Assembly (NCBI RefSeq): GCF_050717515.1
Contig: NZ_JBOITL010000032.1
Location: forward strand, 186,001 to 250,000
Direction of reading: 5' to 3'
DNA: 64,000 bases
From: Clostridium_AD sp050717515
GTDB lineage: Bacteria; Bacillota; Clostridia; Clostridiales; Clostridiaceae
In this document: piece by piece, positions 17,495 through 26,268 of the stretch
Layout: every line of letters starts with the position of its first letter
Numbering within the stretch: the first letter of the stretch is position 1
The notes under the pieces: generated by a model
Told to the model about the DNA's origin: nothing
Database searches by the model: none
The model's input: only the letters and a program-made list of their open reading frames with translations
Position numbers and translations under genes: made by a program

Positions 17495-18484
17495 ATGATT
17501 AAAATTCCAGAAAAAATAATGTTTGCAAATCTACCAACAAGGATAGAAAAATTAGAAAGATTGTCGCAAAAACTGGGTGGACCTAATATTTATATAAAAA
17601 GAGATGATCAAACAGGAACAGAAGTTTCCGGTAATAAAATAAGGAAACTTGAATTTTCTGTAAAGGAAGCGCTTAGTCAAGGCTGTGATGTACTTATTAC
17701 TTGTGGAGGAATTCAATCTAATCACTGCAGGGCTACGGCGGCAGTGGCTTCAAGGCTTGGAATGAAATCAGTCCTTGTTTTAAGAGGGGACCCAAAAACA
17801 GAATCAGATGGCAATTTGTTTATAGATAAGCTTTTGGGAGCGGATATTCAATTTATTACTCCAGAACAATATAAAAATAGTAAAGCAGAAATTATGGAAC
17901 AAATCAAGGCAAAATTAGAGAAGCAAGGCTTTAAACCTTATATTATACCAGAAGGTGCTTCTAATGGAATTGGTGGATTTGGATACTATAATGCCATGGA
18001 GGAAATTATTTGCCAGGAAAAGGAGATGGGTGTGCATTTTGATAAAATTGTACTGGCAGTAGGATCTGGTGGAACTCATTCGGGACTATTACTAGCAAGC
18101 AAGACGCTAGAGTATACTGGCGAAATATGTGGTATCAATGTTTGTGATGATGCGCAGCACTTCAAAAATGAGATTTATAAAATATTGCATGAAAGTATGA
18201 AATACCTTGATATGGATTTAGATATTTCAAAAGATGAAATTCATATTATGGATGGATATGTGGGAAGAGGATATGCACTTAGCAGACCAGAAGAGCTTAA
18301 TTTTATTCATGACTTTGCAAAACTAGAGGGGATAATTTTAGACCCTGTGTATACGGGTAAAGCCATGTATGGATTGGTAGAAGAAATTAAAAAGGGAAGC
18401 TTTAAAAGCTGTGAAAATATCCTGTTTATTCATACTGGAGGAGCTTTTGGATTGTTCCCACAGAAACACCTATTTGAGTTTTAA
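17495..18484 (+). CDS. dcyD: D-cysteine desulfhydrase / ACC deaminase family PLP enzyme
   Basis: This is a 329-residue fold-type II PLP enzyme. Landmarks are the N-terminal LPTRIEKLERLSQKLGG, the PLP-lysine segment SGNKIRKLEF (probably Lys48), the substrate loop CGGIQSNHCRATA and the phosphate-binding VGSGGTHSG. The family converts D-cysteine to pyruvate, sulfide and ammonia, or opens 1-aminocyclopropane-1-carboxylate. Sequence alone does not separate the two. The sulfur-amino-acid context favours D-cysteine. The gene has a strong RBS (AAGGAGGA), its own sigma-54 promoter and a good terminator, so it is a single-gene unit. Confidence 0.85.
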   Translation: MIKIPEKIMFANLPTRIEKLERLSQKLGGPNIYIKRDDQTGTEVSGNKIRKLEFSVKEALSQGCDVLITCGGIQSNHCRATAAVASRLGMKSVLVLRGDPKTESDGNLFIDKLLGADIQFITPEQYKNSKAEIMEQIKAKLEKQGFKPYIIPEGASNGIGGFGYYNAMEEIICQEKEMGVHFDKIVLAVGSGGTHSGLLLASKTLEYTGEICGINVCDDAQHFKNEIYKILHESMKYLDMDLDISKDEIHIMDGYVGRGYALSRPEELNFIHDFAKLEGIILDPVYTGKAMYGLVEEIKKGSFKSCENILFIHTGGAFGLFPQKHLFEF

Positions 18485-18514
18485 AAAATTCACGAAATAA
18501 TAAACTAGCATAAG

Positions 18515-18546
18515 AAAGTAGCCTGCGCATAAGGCTACTTTTTTTT
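18515..18546 (+). terminator. Rho-independent terminator after dcyD
   Basis: A 10-bp stem (18515-18524 with 18532-18541) with a 7-nt loop is followed by eight T residues. The remainder of 18547-18796 is AT-rich and shows only a possible -35 (TTGACT) before nupC. Confidence 0.92.
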
Positions 18547-18796
18547 GAATATAATTTTTTATTAAGAAATTATAATTAAATTCGACAAAATATTCAAACA
18601 AAGACATTAGTAGCACTAACCTAAGGTATAATAATGTTATAAGATTATAAAAATAGGTGTATAAAATAATCTAATAAGGCATTTTAAAAAATAGATTAGC
18701 GTATTGACTTGTTATTTTTTTTTGAAGATTTCTAAAGCGAAATGAATATGAAAAAATAAGTATCTAAACATGCGTATTAAAAAAAGGAGGTAATTT

Positions 18797-19999
18797 ATGA
18801 TAATAACAAGAAATTTATTAGGGATTGTAATTTTATTTGGTATTTTATATCTAATATCAAATAATAAGTCCATTATTAACAAGAAACTAATTATTAAAGC
18901 ATTTGCTATACAAGTTGTACTGGCATTATTATTAGTTAAAGTTCCTTTAGGAAGAATAGTTATACAAAATGTATCAGATGGGGTTAGTAATGTCTTAAAC
19001 TATGGCAGCCAGGGGTTAAACTTTGTATTCGGATCATTAGCGGATGGCAGCGCACCAACCGGAATGGTATTTGGTATACAAGTATTAGGTAACATAATAT
19101 TCGTATCAGCATTGGTTGGAGCACTATTTTATCTAGGAGTTATAGGGTTTGTGGTTAAAATAATAGGTGGAGCAATAGAAAAGGTTATTGGGACAAGCAA
19201 AGTAGAAAGTTTTGTGGCAGTAGCAAATATGTTTTTAGGGCAAACAGATTCACCATTACTCGTAAGCAAGTATTTACCTAAAATGACTGAAAGTGAAATA
19301 ATGTTAGTGCTAATATCAGGTATGGGGAGCATGTCTGTTAGTGTAATAATGGGATATGTTGGTCTTGGAATACCTATGGAATATCTTTTAATTGGTAGTA
19401 CTTTAGTGCCCCTGGGAAGTATAATTATCTCTAAAATATTAGTTCCGGAGGTGGAAGGGGTTAATGAAATAGATAATTTGAAAATAGATAATAAGGGTGA
19501 TAATGAAAACTTAATATCAGCTATTTCAGAAGGAGCATCTGCAGGACTCAATATGGCTCTTGGAATTGGTGCAGTGCTTATAGCAATAGTAGCACTAGTT
19601 GCAATGGTTAATGGACTTCTTGGAATCTTTGGAGTATCACTAGAAGGAATACTGGGATATGCATTTGCACCAATAGGTTATTTAATGGGGGTGCCGAGTG
19701 GACAAGTATTACTTGCAGGGCAATTACTTGGAAGTAAGATGGCGTTAAATGAGTTTGTAGCATTTGGACAACTTGGTAAAGTAATGAGCACATTAGATTA
19801 TAGAACAGGCCTTATGCTAGCAGTATCCCTAACAGGTTTTGCAAACATATCAAGTATGGGAATCTGTGTATCGGGAATATCAGTATTTTGTCCAGATAAG
19901 AGAGGACAATTATCAAAACTTGCGTTTAGGGGAATGATAGGTGGTTTCTGTGTAAGTATATTAAGTGCATTAATTGTAGGCTTAATTATTGCAATTTAG
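18797..19999 (+). CDS. nupC: Concentrative nucleoside transporter, NupC family
   Basis: A 400-residue membrane protein of the CNT family. The N-terminal helices include a YLISNNKSIINKK boundary. The central signature is FLGQTDSPLLVSKYLPKMT (about residues 145-164), followed by ISGMGSMSVSVIMGYVGLG. The C-terminal core has LTGFANISSMGICVSGIS. These are the nucleoside-binding and transport-domain motifs. It would import nucleosides with H+ or Na+. RBS AAAAGGAGG precedes ATG 18797. The gene is monocistronic. The membrane-anchored 5'-nucleotidase 1.8 kb downstream and PreTA upstream could supply and use nucleosides or bases, but they are not in one operon. Confidence 0.9.
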   Translation: MIITRNLLGIVILFGILYLISNNKSIINKKLIIKAFAIQVVLALLLVKVPLGRIVIQNVSDGVSNVLNYGSQGLNFVFGSLADGSAPTGMVFGIQVLGNIIFVSALVGALFYLGVIGFVVKIIGGAIEKVIGTSKVESFVAVANMFLGQTDSPLLVSKYLPKMTESEIMLVLISGMGSMSVSVIMGYVGLGIPMEYLLIGSTLVPLGSIIISKILVPEVEGVNEIDNLKIDNKGDNENLISAISEGASAGLNMALGIGAVLIAIVALVAMVNGLLGIFGVSLEGILGYAFAPIGYLMGVPSGQVLLAGQLLGSKMALNEFVAFGQLGKVMSTLDYRTGLMLAVSLTGFANISSMGICVSGISVFCPDKRGQLSKLAFRGMIGGFCVSILSALIVGLIIAI

Positions 20000-20017
20000 A
20001 ATGTTATAAAAGTTATC

Positions 20018-20060
20018 AAAATCAACAAGGGAATTTTAAAAAATTCCCTTGTTGATTTTT
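20018..20060 (+). terminator. Rho-independent terminator after nupC
   Basis: A stem of up to 20 bp (20018-20037 with 20040-20059) whose GC-rich part reads CAAGGG/CCCTTG ends in a T run. Confidence 0.92.
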
Positions 20061-20182
20061 CTATTTACTAAATTTTTAAAGTCAAGGTAATTATTTCAAA
20101 AAAAATGTTAAATTTTGAAGGAAAGTACATAAATGCGTCGAATATAAAAAACAAAGTAAAAATGCTTTATGGAGGTCTTATT

Positions 20183-21637
20183 ATGTATAACAAACTTAAT
20201 CGAAAAATAATTCTTATTTTATTAGTCAGTGTATTGGGATTTTTAATCACTCCTTCAAGAACAACAGCGATCACTTTTGTTTCGGCAGGAATAATAACCT
20301 TAATTTTATGTAGTTCAGCAATTTTTATAAAAAAGCTGGATAAGTATAGTCCTTATATAATTCCCATAGGTATATTAGGTTACACCTGTTTTATGATTTA
20401 TATTGATGGGTTCAGTATTTTAATGTTGCTGTTAATTGTATTAACAATTTTTATATCAACTCTATATCACAATGCAAATGCATCGCTAATTGTTTCAGTA
20501 ATAAGTTCTTTATACCTAATACTTATTTACTATTTTGCAAAGGATAAAATTTTTTATGAATATTATGCCTTTGTTAAGCCTTTTCATATTATTACATTTG
20601 TAATTTTAATTACGCTCTTTGGAGCTGTTTCTTATATGCAATGTAGGTCAGGTGCAAAGATTATAAAAGAAGTTAATGACAAAATGCTTGATTTAGATAA
20701 AGCAAATTCAAAAAATGAAATGACCCTTGCATCAGTTTTTTTAGCCTCTAAGGATATTAAAACATTTATAAATAGCCTTAATGAAAAATCATCTGATTTA
20801 ATAGGTATTTCTGATAATATTTCAAGTTCCATGGATGTTATTTCGTTAAATGTGGAATCTCAAAGCATATCTGTAGATACATCATTGGATACATTGCAAA
20901 ACTTAGTGGCTGAATTTAATAATGTTACAAATAAATTTGAAATAGTAAAATCAAGTGCTAAAAACACTCAAAGTATATCAAATAACAGTAATATCAAAAT
21001 GCAACAAATGAATGTTCAAATGAAAGAAATTAGACAAACAGTTGTGGATTTATCTCAAATTATGCATGAGGTTGATAATCACAACAATAAAATAGTAAAA
21101 ATAGTAGAAGTTATTAAAAATATAGCAAATCAAACAAACTTACTCAGTCTTAATGCTTCTATAGAAGCAGCCCGTGCTGGAGAACAAGGAAAAGGTTTTT
21201 CTGTTGTTGCAAATGAAGTTAAAAATCTTTCAGAGCAATCAGAGCAATCTGCTAAAGAAATAGAACAATCAATAAACCTAATCCAGCTGAGTATAAAAAA
21301 TGCCATGTTAACGGTTGAAGACAGCGTAAACAAAACTAATGAAGGAGTTACATTTACAAATGAAGCAATCGATTCTTACTATGACATTTTAAAAAATGTA
21401 AGCAAAATTGAGAGTGAATCTGAAGTTGTTTCAAAGAATAATGAATTGTTATTAAAAGAAATAAATGATTTATTTAGCACATTTTCACAAATATCACAGG
21501 CATCTCAAAATTCTACTGCATCAATTGAAGAAGTAAATGCTTTAACAAAAGTGCAGCTTGCGAATGTAACTGAATCAAAAGTAAATTTAAATGAAATATT
21601 TAGCAGTGTATCGAAATTAACCACTAAATTAACTTAA
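20183..21637 (+). CDS. Methyl-accepting chemotaxis protein without extracellular domain
   Basis: The start is ATG 20183 (MYNKLNRKIIL), because GGAGGT lies 6 nt upstream. The ATG at 20105 has no RBS. The product has 484 residues. Residues 1-160 hold about five or six membrane segments with very short loops, so the sensing part is in the membrane. There is no clear HAMP. The signalling domain occupies about 210-480, with the hairpin tip NQTNLLSLNASIEAARAGEQ. Receptors of this layout often respond to membrane energy or to intracellular or lipophilic signals. The ligand is unknown. Confidence 0.88.
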   Translation: MYNKLNRKIILILLVSVLGFLITPSRTTAITFVSAGIITLILCSSAIFIKKLDKYSPYIIPIGILGYTCFMIYIDGFSILMLLLIVLTIFISTLYHNANASLIVSVISSLYLILIYYFAKDKIFYEYYAFVKPFHIITFVILITLFGAVSYMQCRSGAKIIKEVNDKMLDLDKANSKNEMTLASVFLASKDIKTFINSLNEKSSDLIGISDNISSSMDVISLNVESQSISVDTSLDTLQNLVAEFNNVTNKFEIVKSSAKNTQSISNNSNIKMQQMNVQMKEIRQTVVDLSQIMHEVDNHNNKIVKIVEVIKNIANQTNLLSLNASIEAARAGEQGKGFSVVANEVKNLSEQSEQSAKEIEQSINLIQLSIKNAMLTVEDSVNKTNEGVTFTNEAIDSYYDILKNVSKIESESEVVSKNNELLLKEINDLFSTFSQISQASQNSTASIEEVNALTKVQLANVTESKVNLNEIFSSVSKLTTKLT

Positions 21638-21758
21638 TGATTATTTAATACTAATCTAAATAACCTGTAGTGGCAAAATTCATTGCAACTATTCCATTTT
21701 GGTAAAAAAGTAAATATTGATATGGATTGTAAACAACAAATTAAAGGTGGTAGATAGT

Positions 21759-23744
21759 ATGAAAAGATTTTTCAGTCTGGTTTGTATGGTAATGACCATA
21801 ATAATGATACTGTCAATTAATAGGTCTAAGGTTTTTGCAGGAAAAGCAGAAAAAACTATGACTATCCTTTTTACTCATGACATGCATGATCATTTTCTTC
21901 CCTTTAATGTTAAGCAAAATGAAGAAATTTTGCAATTAGGAGGATATGCACGATTACAAAGTGCTATTAATGAGGAAAAGAAAAAGGATTCGGATTTACT
22001 ATTGGTTGATGCTGGGGATTTTTCCATGGGTACTCTATTTCAATCCATATATGCAAGTGATGCACCTGAGCTTAGAACAATGGGACAGATGGGCTATGAT
22101 GTAGTAACCCTAGGAAACCATGAGTATGATTTTAGGGCCAATGGTTTGGCAGGGAGTTTAAATGCTGCAAAAAACAGTGGGGATAAATTACCTCAAATTG
22201 TACAGTCAAATGTTTTATTTCCAACGGATAAAAATGGAAAGCTAAGCGCAACATTGACAAATCTAAAGCAGGCTATGGATGAGTATGGTGTTAAGGACTA
22301 TACCATAATAGAACGTGGAGGCGTAAAAATAGGCGTTTTTGGTTTAATGGGAACGGATTCTGCTTCAAATGCACCTATGTCGGAAGTGAAGTTTGCAAGC
22401 ACTGTTGAAAAGGCTAAGAGTGTAGTTAATATATTAAAAAAAGAAGAGAAGGTAGACCTTGTTGTTTGTCTATCACATTCAGGTATATCAATAAATGGGT
22501 CGGAATCTGAAGATGAAACACTTGCAAAAAAGGTTCCTGAAATTAATCTGATAATAAGCGGACACACTCACACCAAGTTAACTAAACCTATTATGGTTGG
22601 CAAGACTATTATAGGTTCATGTGGAGAATACAGTCAAAATTTAGGGGTTATTAATCTTTCACAGTCATCAAATAAAGAGTGGAAGCTAGATGCCTATAAG
22701 CTTAGACAAATCGATAATAGTTTACCAGAAGATACAAAAATTTCTGGAACTATAGATAATTATAAGAAAATTGTTCAACAAAAATATCTTAATAAGTTTG
22801 ATATGAAATTTGATCAAGTACTAGCAAATTCACCTTTTAACTTTGTGGCAACATCAGAGATAGGGCTTGTGCATGCTGAGGATACATTAGGTAACCTTAT
22901 TAGTGATGCATATGTATACGCTGTAAAGAAAGCAGAAGGTGTGAATTACGAGCCAATTGCAGTGGCGCTTGTGCCTAGTGGTACAATACGAGGCTCATTT
23001 GTGAAAGGTAATATAACTGTAGCCGATGCTTTCATATCAAGTTCCTTGGGTATAGGCGCAGATAAAGTTTCGGGTTATCCTTTAATTTCTGTATATCTTA
23101 CTGGTAAAGAATTAAAGACAGCCTGTGAGGTTGATGCTTCAATTTCTCCTATAATGACTAGTGCACAGCTTTATATGTCTGGTGTAAATTTTAAATTTAA
23201 CCCAAATAGATTAATTTTAAACAAGGTTACGAATACTACATTTCAAAAACCAGATGGTACTTTTGAAGTGATTAATGATACAAAACTATATCGTGCTGTG
23301 GCTGGATTATACTCGGCACAGATGCTTTCCGTTGTGGGCGAAAAATCTTTCGGTATTTTATCAATTGTGCCAAAAACTAAGAATGGTGCACCTATTACCG
23401 ATTTTGAAGCTCAGATAATTACTAATACTGCAAATGGAAGTGAGACCGAAGTTAAAGAATGGTTAGCAATTGCGCAATATCTCAAATCATTTGATAAAGT
23501 AGAGGGCGTTGCACAAATTCCACAGTATTATAGTCAAAATCAAGCTAGGAAGCTGGTGGACAATAATCATAATGTGTTCCAATTACTTAAGAATCCAAAT
23601 GGTATTGCACTTGTAGCGTATACCCTTGTTATAGTTATTATTACCCTCCTTACTTTGGCTATTGTAAGAATTGTGACAAGAAAAAAGCGAAAACAAAGGC
23701 GTCTTGCAAAAAAAAATGCAAAGAAAATAGCTAAAGTGGAGTAA
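21759..23744 (+). CDS. Secreted, membrane-anchored 5'-nucleotidase / metallophosphoesterase (UshA-like)
   Basis: The start is ATG 21759 (MKRFFSLVC), with AAGGTGG 8 nt upstream. The protein has 661 residues. A signal peptide (1-27, likely cut after VFA) leads into a calcineurin-type metallophosphatase domain with FTHDMHDHFLP, VDAGDFSMGT, LGNHEYDF, LSHSGI and GHTHTKL as metal and active-site motifs. From about residue 360 comes the 5'-nucleotidase C-terminal domain (EDTLGNLISDAY, PSGTIRGSF). It ends in a TM helix (about 615-638) and a very basic cytoplasmic tail (KKRKQRRLAKKNAKK). It should hydrolyse nucleotides or related phosphoesters outside the cell and feed NupC-type import. The anchoring TM is unlike the soluble E. 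coli enzyme. Confidence 0.9.
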   Translation: MKRFFSLVCMVMTIIMILSINRSKVFAGKAEKTMTILFTHDMHDHFLPFNVKQNEEILQLGGYARLQSAINEEKKKDSDLLLVDAGDFSMGTLFQSIYASDAPELRTMGQMGYDVVTLGNHEYDFRANGLAGSLNAAKNSGDKLPQIVQSNVLFPTDKNGKLSATLTNLKQAMDEYGVKDYTIIERGGVKIGVFGLMGTDSASNAPMSEVKFASTVEKAKSVVNILKKEEKVDLVVCLSHSGISINGSESEDETLAKKVPEINLIISGHTHTKLTKPIMVGKTIIGSCGEYSQNLGVINLSQSSNKEWKLDAYKLRQIDNSLPEDTKISGTIDNYKKIVQQKYLNKFDMKFDQVLANSPFNFVATSEIGLVHAEDTLGNLISDAYVYAVKKAEGVNYEPIAVALVPSGTIRGSFVKGNITVADAFISSSLGIGADKVSGYPLISVYLTGKELKTACEVDASISPIMTSAQLYMSGVNFKFNPNRLILNKVTNTTFQKPDGTFEVINDTKLYRAVAGLYSAQMLSVVGEKSFGILSIVPKTKNGAPITDFEAQIITNTANGSETEVKEWLAIAQYLKSFDKVEGVAQIPQYYSQNQARKLVDNNHNVFQLLKNPNGIALVAYTLVIVIITLLTLAIVRIVTRKKRKQRRLAKKNAKKIAKVE

Positions 23745-23762
23745 TTCTATTTTAGACATAGT

Positions 23763-23808
23763 AAAAGACCAACAAAGAAAATTGAATTTTTTTGTTGGTC
23801 TTTTTTTT
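23763..23808 (+). terminator. Rho-independent terminator after the nucleotidase gene
   Basis: A 14-bp stem (23763-23776 with 23791-23804) including GACCAAC/GTTGGTC is followed by a run of T residues. Confidence 0.93.
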
Positions 23809-23986
23809 GAATCTTATTAGTGAAAAAATGGTATAATTGTATTTGTGATTATAAAGGAAAGATTAAGTAAAGTGTTTTATTTAGAGGATGCTTTTGTATA
23901 GGTAGATTTCTTTTTAGAGTGAATTATTCTCCATCAAAAGGGTGGGTGAATTTTGCAAAGCACAAGTTAAAATGGAGGTAAGTACT

Positions 23987-24640
23987 ATGGAAAATAATAA
24001 AATAAAAACGAAAGTTTTAAGACCTAAATTTGACAGCGATTTAGATGTCATAGAGTTATCTAAAGAAAATATAGTGGATGAGTCTATATTTTCTTATGGG
24101 ATAATTAGTGATTGCACTTTAGAAAACCATCAAGCAGACAGGGTGAATTTTAAGCAAGTAATATTCAAAAAAGTTATTTTTAATAAAATAACTTTTAGAC
24201 GTATAGAGCTTGTGGATGTGAGATTTGAAAATTGTGATTTATCAAATGTAGATTTTAATGAGGCTTCACTACATAGAGTAGAAATTGTAAATTGTAAAAT
24301 TATTGGTATTAATTTAAATGAAGCTACCTTGAGAGATGTGACTTTTGAAAATTGTAATGGTCAATTTGCTTTCTTTAGTTATTCTAATTGTAAACAAGTT
24401 GCATTCCTTCAATGTCAATTACGTTCTTCAGATTTTCAAAATTCGAAATTTTTAAAGGTTGAATTTAAAGAGTCTAATCTACTCCAGGCTCAGATGAATT
24501 TTACAAGTCTTAAAGGAATAGATTTTACTAGTTGCGATATTGAAGGTATAGGAGTAAATATTGCTGATCTTAAAGGCGCAAGAGTTACTCCTATACAAGC
24601 AGTTTCTCTATCGAGCATACTAGGTCTCATTATTAAATAA
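23987..24640 (+). CDS. Pentapeptide repeat protein
   Basis: The start is ATG 23987 (MENNKIKTK), with GGAGG 9 nt upstream. An upstream frame extension to 23942 lacks an RBS. The product has 217 residues. Residues about 55-200 are built of five-residue repeats of the form A/C-D/N-L/F-x-x (for example CDLSNVDFNEASLHRVEI and IGINLNEATLRDVTF), predicted to fold into a right-handed quadrilateral beta helix. Such proteins can mimic DNA and bind gyrase (MfpA/Qnr) or serve as scaffolds, but nothing here identifies a partner. It has no signal peptide and is cytoplasmic. It is a single gene. Confidence 0.85.
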   Translation: MENNKIKTKVLRPKFDSDLDVIELSKENIVDESIFSYGIISDCTLENHQADRVNFKQVIFKKVIFNKITFRRIELVDVRFENCDLSNVDFNEASLHRVEIVNCKIIGINLNEATLRDVTFENCNGQFAFFSYSNCKQVAFLQCQLRSSDFQNSKFLKVEFKESNLLQAQMNFTSLKGIDFTSCDIEGIGVNIADLKGARVTPIQAVSLSSILGLIIK

Positions 24641-24877
24641 AATCAACTTTATAAATTAGTTGTTATGCCATAACGAATGTAACATGCCTTATTAAATTGT
24701 TATTTACAAGGGTAAAATCAATTTTTAGCCAAATTAAATCCTAATACTTAAAATTTATGTTATAATAGATTATAAACAAGCTATTATTTATGACAGGTTT
24801 TTTATTTAAATAAAGTAAATATAAAATATGCTTTGCCTCACATTGGGATTATGCGGTGCAATAATATCATAAAAATT

Positions 24878-24910
24878 ACCGACTTGTCTTAAAAAGATAA
24901 GTCGGTTTTT
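24878..24910 (+). terminator. Rho-independent hairpin in the 24641-25027 intergenic region
   Basis: A 13-bp stem with one G-U pair (24878-24890 with 24894-24906) is followed by a T run (24906-24910). It lies 238 nt after the pentapeptide gene and 118 nt before the ATP-grasp gene. It could end the former transcript, end a small RNA, or act as an attenuator of the latter. The preceding 24830-24877 segment has some higher-GC sequence that I cannot assign. The rest of the gap is AT-rich. Confidence 0.7.
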
Positions 24911-25027
24911 ATAGTGCGTCCAATATCAGATGTAGTGTCTAATAGACCCTTAAGCAAATGCCGGTATAACAATATTACTTAACAAAAAAATAGATAGTCA
25001 GCGAAATAAAAACATAGGAGGAAGTTA

Positions 25028-26077
25028 ATGAAAAACACGAAAATATGGTTTAATAGATGGTTTTCAACTGCATATATTTACATAGATATGATAAGAAACA
25101 ACCTTGATGGTAGAAAATTTGAGGTCTATGTTACACACGCGATAAAAGAAAGTATTGTACTGCAAAATGCAGATCATGCTGAAATAGAACCTTTGCTAAT
25201 AGGTAAGGAGTATGTGGATTATTGCTTAGATTTTTGCAAGAGAAATGAGATTGATCTCTTCATACCCAAGTATGATATGGTATCAATTGCACCACACCTT
25301 AAAGAGTTTGAAAATATAGGGACTAAGGTAATGGTGTGTTCAGATATGGAACTTATGGAAACAATTGATGATAAGGCTAAATTCTATGAAAGCGTAAGAC
25401 CCTATAATATCATAAATATACCTGATTATTTTGTAGTAGATAATGTTAAAGATTTCAAAATAGCTTATGAAAGTTTAATAAAAAAGGGACACAGAGTATG
25501 TTTTAAACCTGTGATTGGAATAGGTGGAGAGGGTTTTAGGGTTATTGATGATAGAGATGATACATTTGAAAGTATCTTTGAGCCTATAAATCATAGAATA
25601 TCTTTAAAAAAATCAATTAATTTATTAGGAACAAAGAAATCATTTAAACCATTAATGGTTATGGAATTCTTACAAGGAAATGAGTACAGTATAGATTGTC
25701 TTGCTTATGATGGAAAATTATATGCGGCAGTACCTAGAAAGAAAATGTTGGGGAGATTAGAATATATTGATGGTAATCCAGAATTGATTAAAATGGCTAG
25801 AAAGTTTGCTGAAATATATAAACTTCCATATATGTTTAATTTGCAGTTTAAGATGAAAGATGGAGTATGTAAACTCCTTGAAATTAACCCAAGAATGTCA
25901 GGTGGATTATATATATCAGCACTCTCAGGAGCAAATTTTCCATACTTAGCTGTAAAACTTGCTTTAGGAGAAAAAATTGAAGTTCCTGAACTTAAATATG
26001 ATATTATGTCCACGCATTTAGAAAATTCTATAGTAATGAAAAATGTTATATATAAAGATGCGAAAGTAATATCATAA
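25028..26077 (+). CDS. ATP-grasp domain enzyme (carbamoyl-phosphate-synthase-like carboxylate-amine ligase)
   Basis: A 349-residue cytoplasmic protein. The N-terminal ~110 residues form a Rossmann-like pre-ATP-grasp domain (EIDLFIPKYDMVSIAPHL). The ATP-grasp core follows, with CFKPVIGIGGEGFRVI as the nucleotide-binding lysine and glycine loop, LMVMEFLQGNEYSIDC as the adenine-binding and hinge part, and LLEINPRMSGGLY as the metal-binding Glu/Asn motif. Such enzymes join a carboxylate, through an acyl-phosphate, to an amine or thiol. The substrate is unknown, and no biosynthetic partner gene is adjacent. RBS ATAGGAGGAAG precedes ATG 25028. Confidence 0.82.
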   Translation: MKNTKIWFNRWFSTAYIYIDMIRNNLDGRKFEVYVTHAIKESIVLQNADHAEIEPLLIGKEYVDYCLDFCKRNEIDLFIPKYDMVSIAPHLKEFENIGTKVMVCSDMELMETIDDKAKFYESVRPYNIINIPDYFVVDNVKDFKIAYESLIKKGHRVCFKPVIGIGGEGFRVIDDRDDTFESIFEPINHRISLKKSINLLGTKKSFKPLMVMEFLQGNEYSIDCLAYDGKLYAAVPRKKMLGRLEYIDGNPELIKMARKFAEIYKLPYMFNLQFKMKDGVCKLLEINPRMSGGLYISALSGANFPYLAVKLALGEKIEVPELKYDIMSTHLENSIVMKNVIYKDAKVIS

Positions 26078-26211
26078 TAAAGATATTATATAAACTGAAA
26101 ATAGTTTTACTAACTATATTTCGATTGCAATAAAATGTAAAATAAAAACAAAAATGTAAATATTTATTGATATATAAAGTGAAAGGGAATAATATTATTT
26201 GAGTTTCAACA

Positions 26212-26252
26212 ATAGTGTATACAGCATCAAAAACAGATTTTGTATACACTAT
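26212..26252. terminator. Inverted repeat between the convergent ATP-grasp and hydrolase genes
   Basis: A perfect 12-bp stem (26212-26223 with 26241-26252) with a 17-nt loop lies where both converging transcripts would end. There is no strong T run on either side. Confidence 0.6.
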
Positions 26253-26268
26253 CAATTGGACATAATTG

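Noticed and set aside
21670..21688. TGGCA ... TTGCA before the nucleotidase gene, resembling a fourth sigma-54 promoter
   Set aside because: The spacing is one base too long for the strict GG-N10-GC rule, and the gene has no link to the sigma-54 locus.
24838..24877. Possible cyclic-di-GMP riboswitch piece (a GCAAAGC-like string on the minus strand)
   Set aside because: The required conserved GGGCAAACC part and the rest of the fold are not present on either strand.
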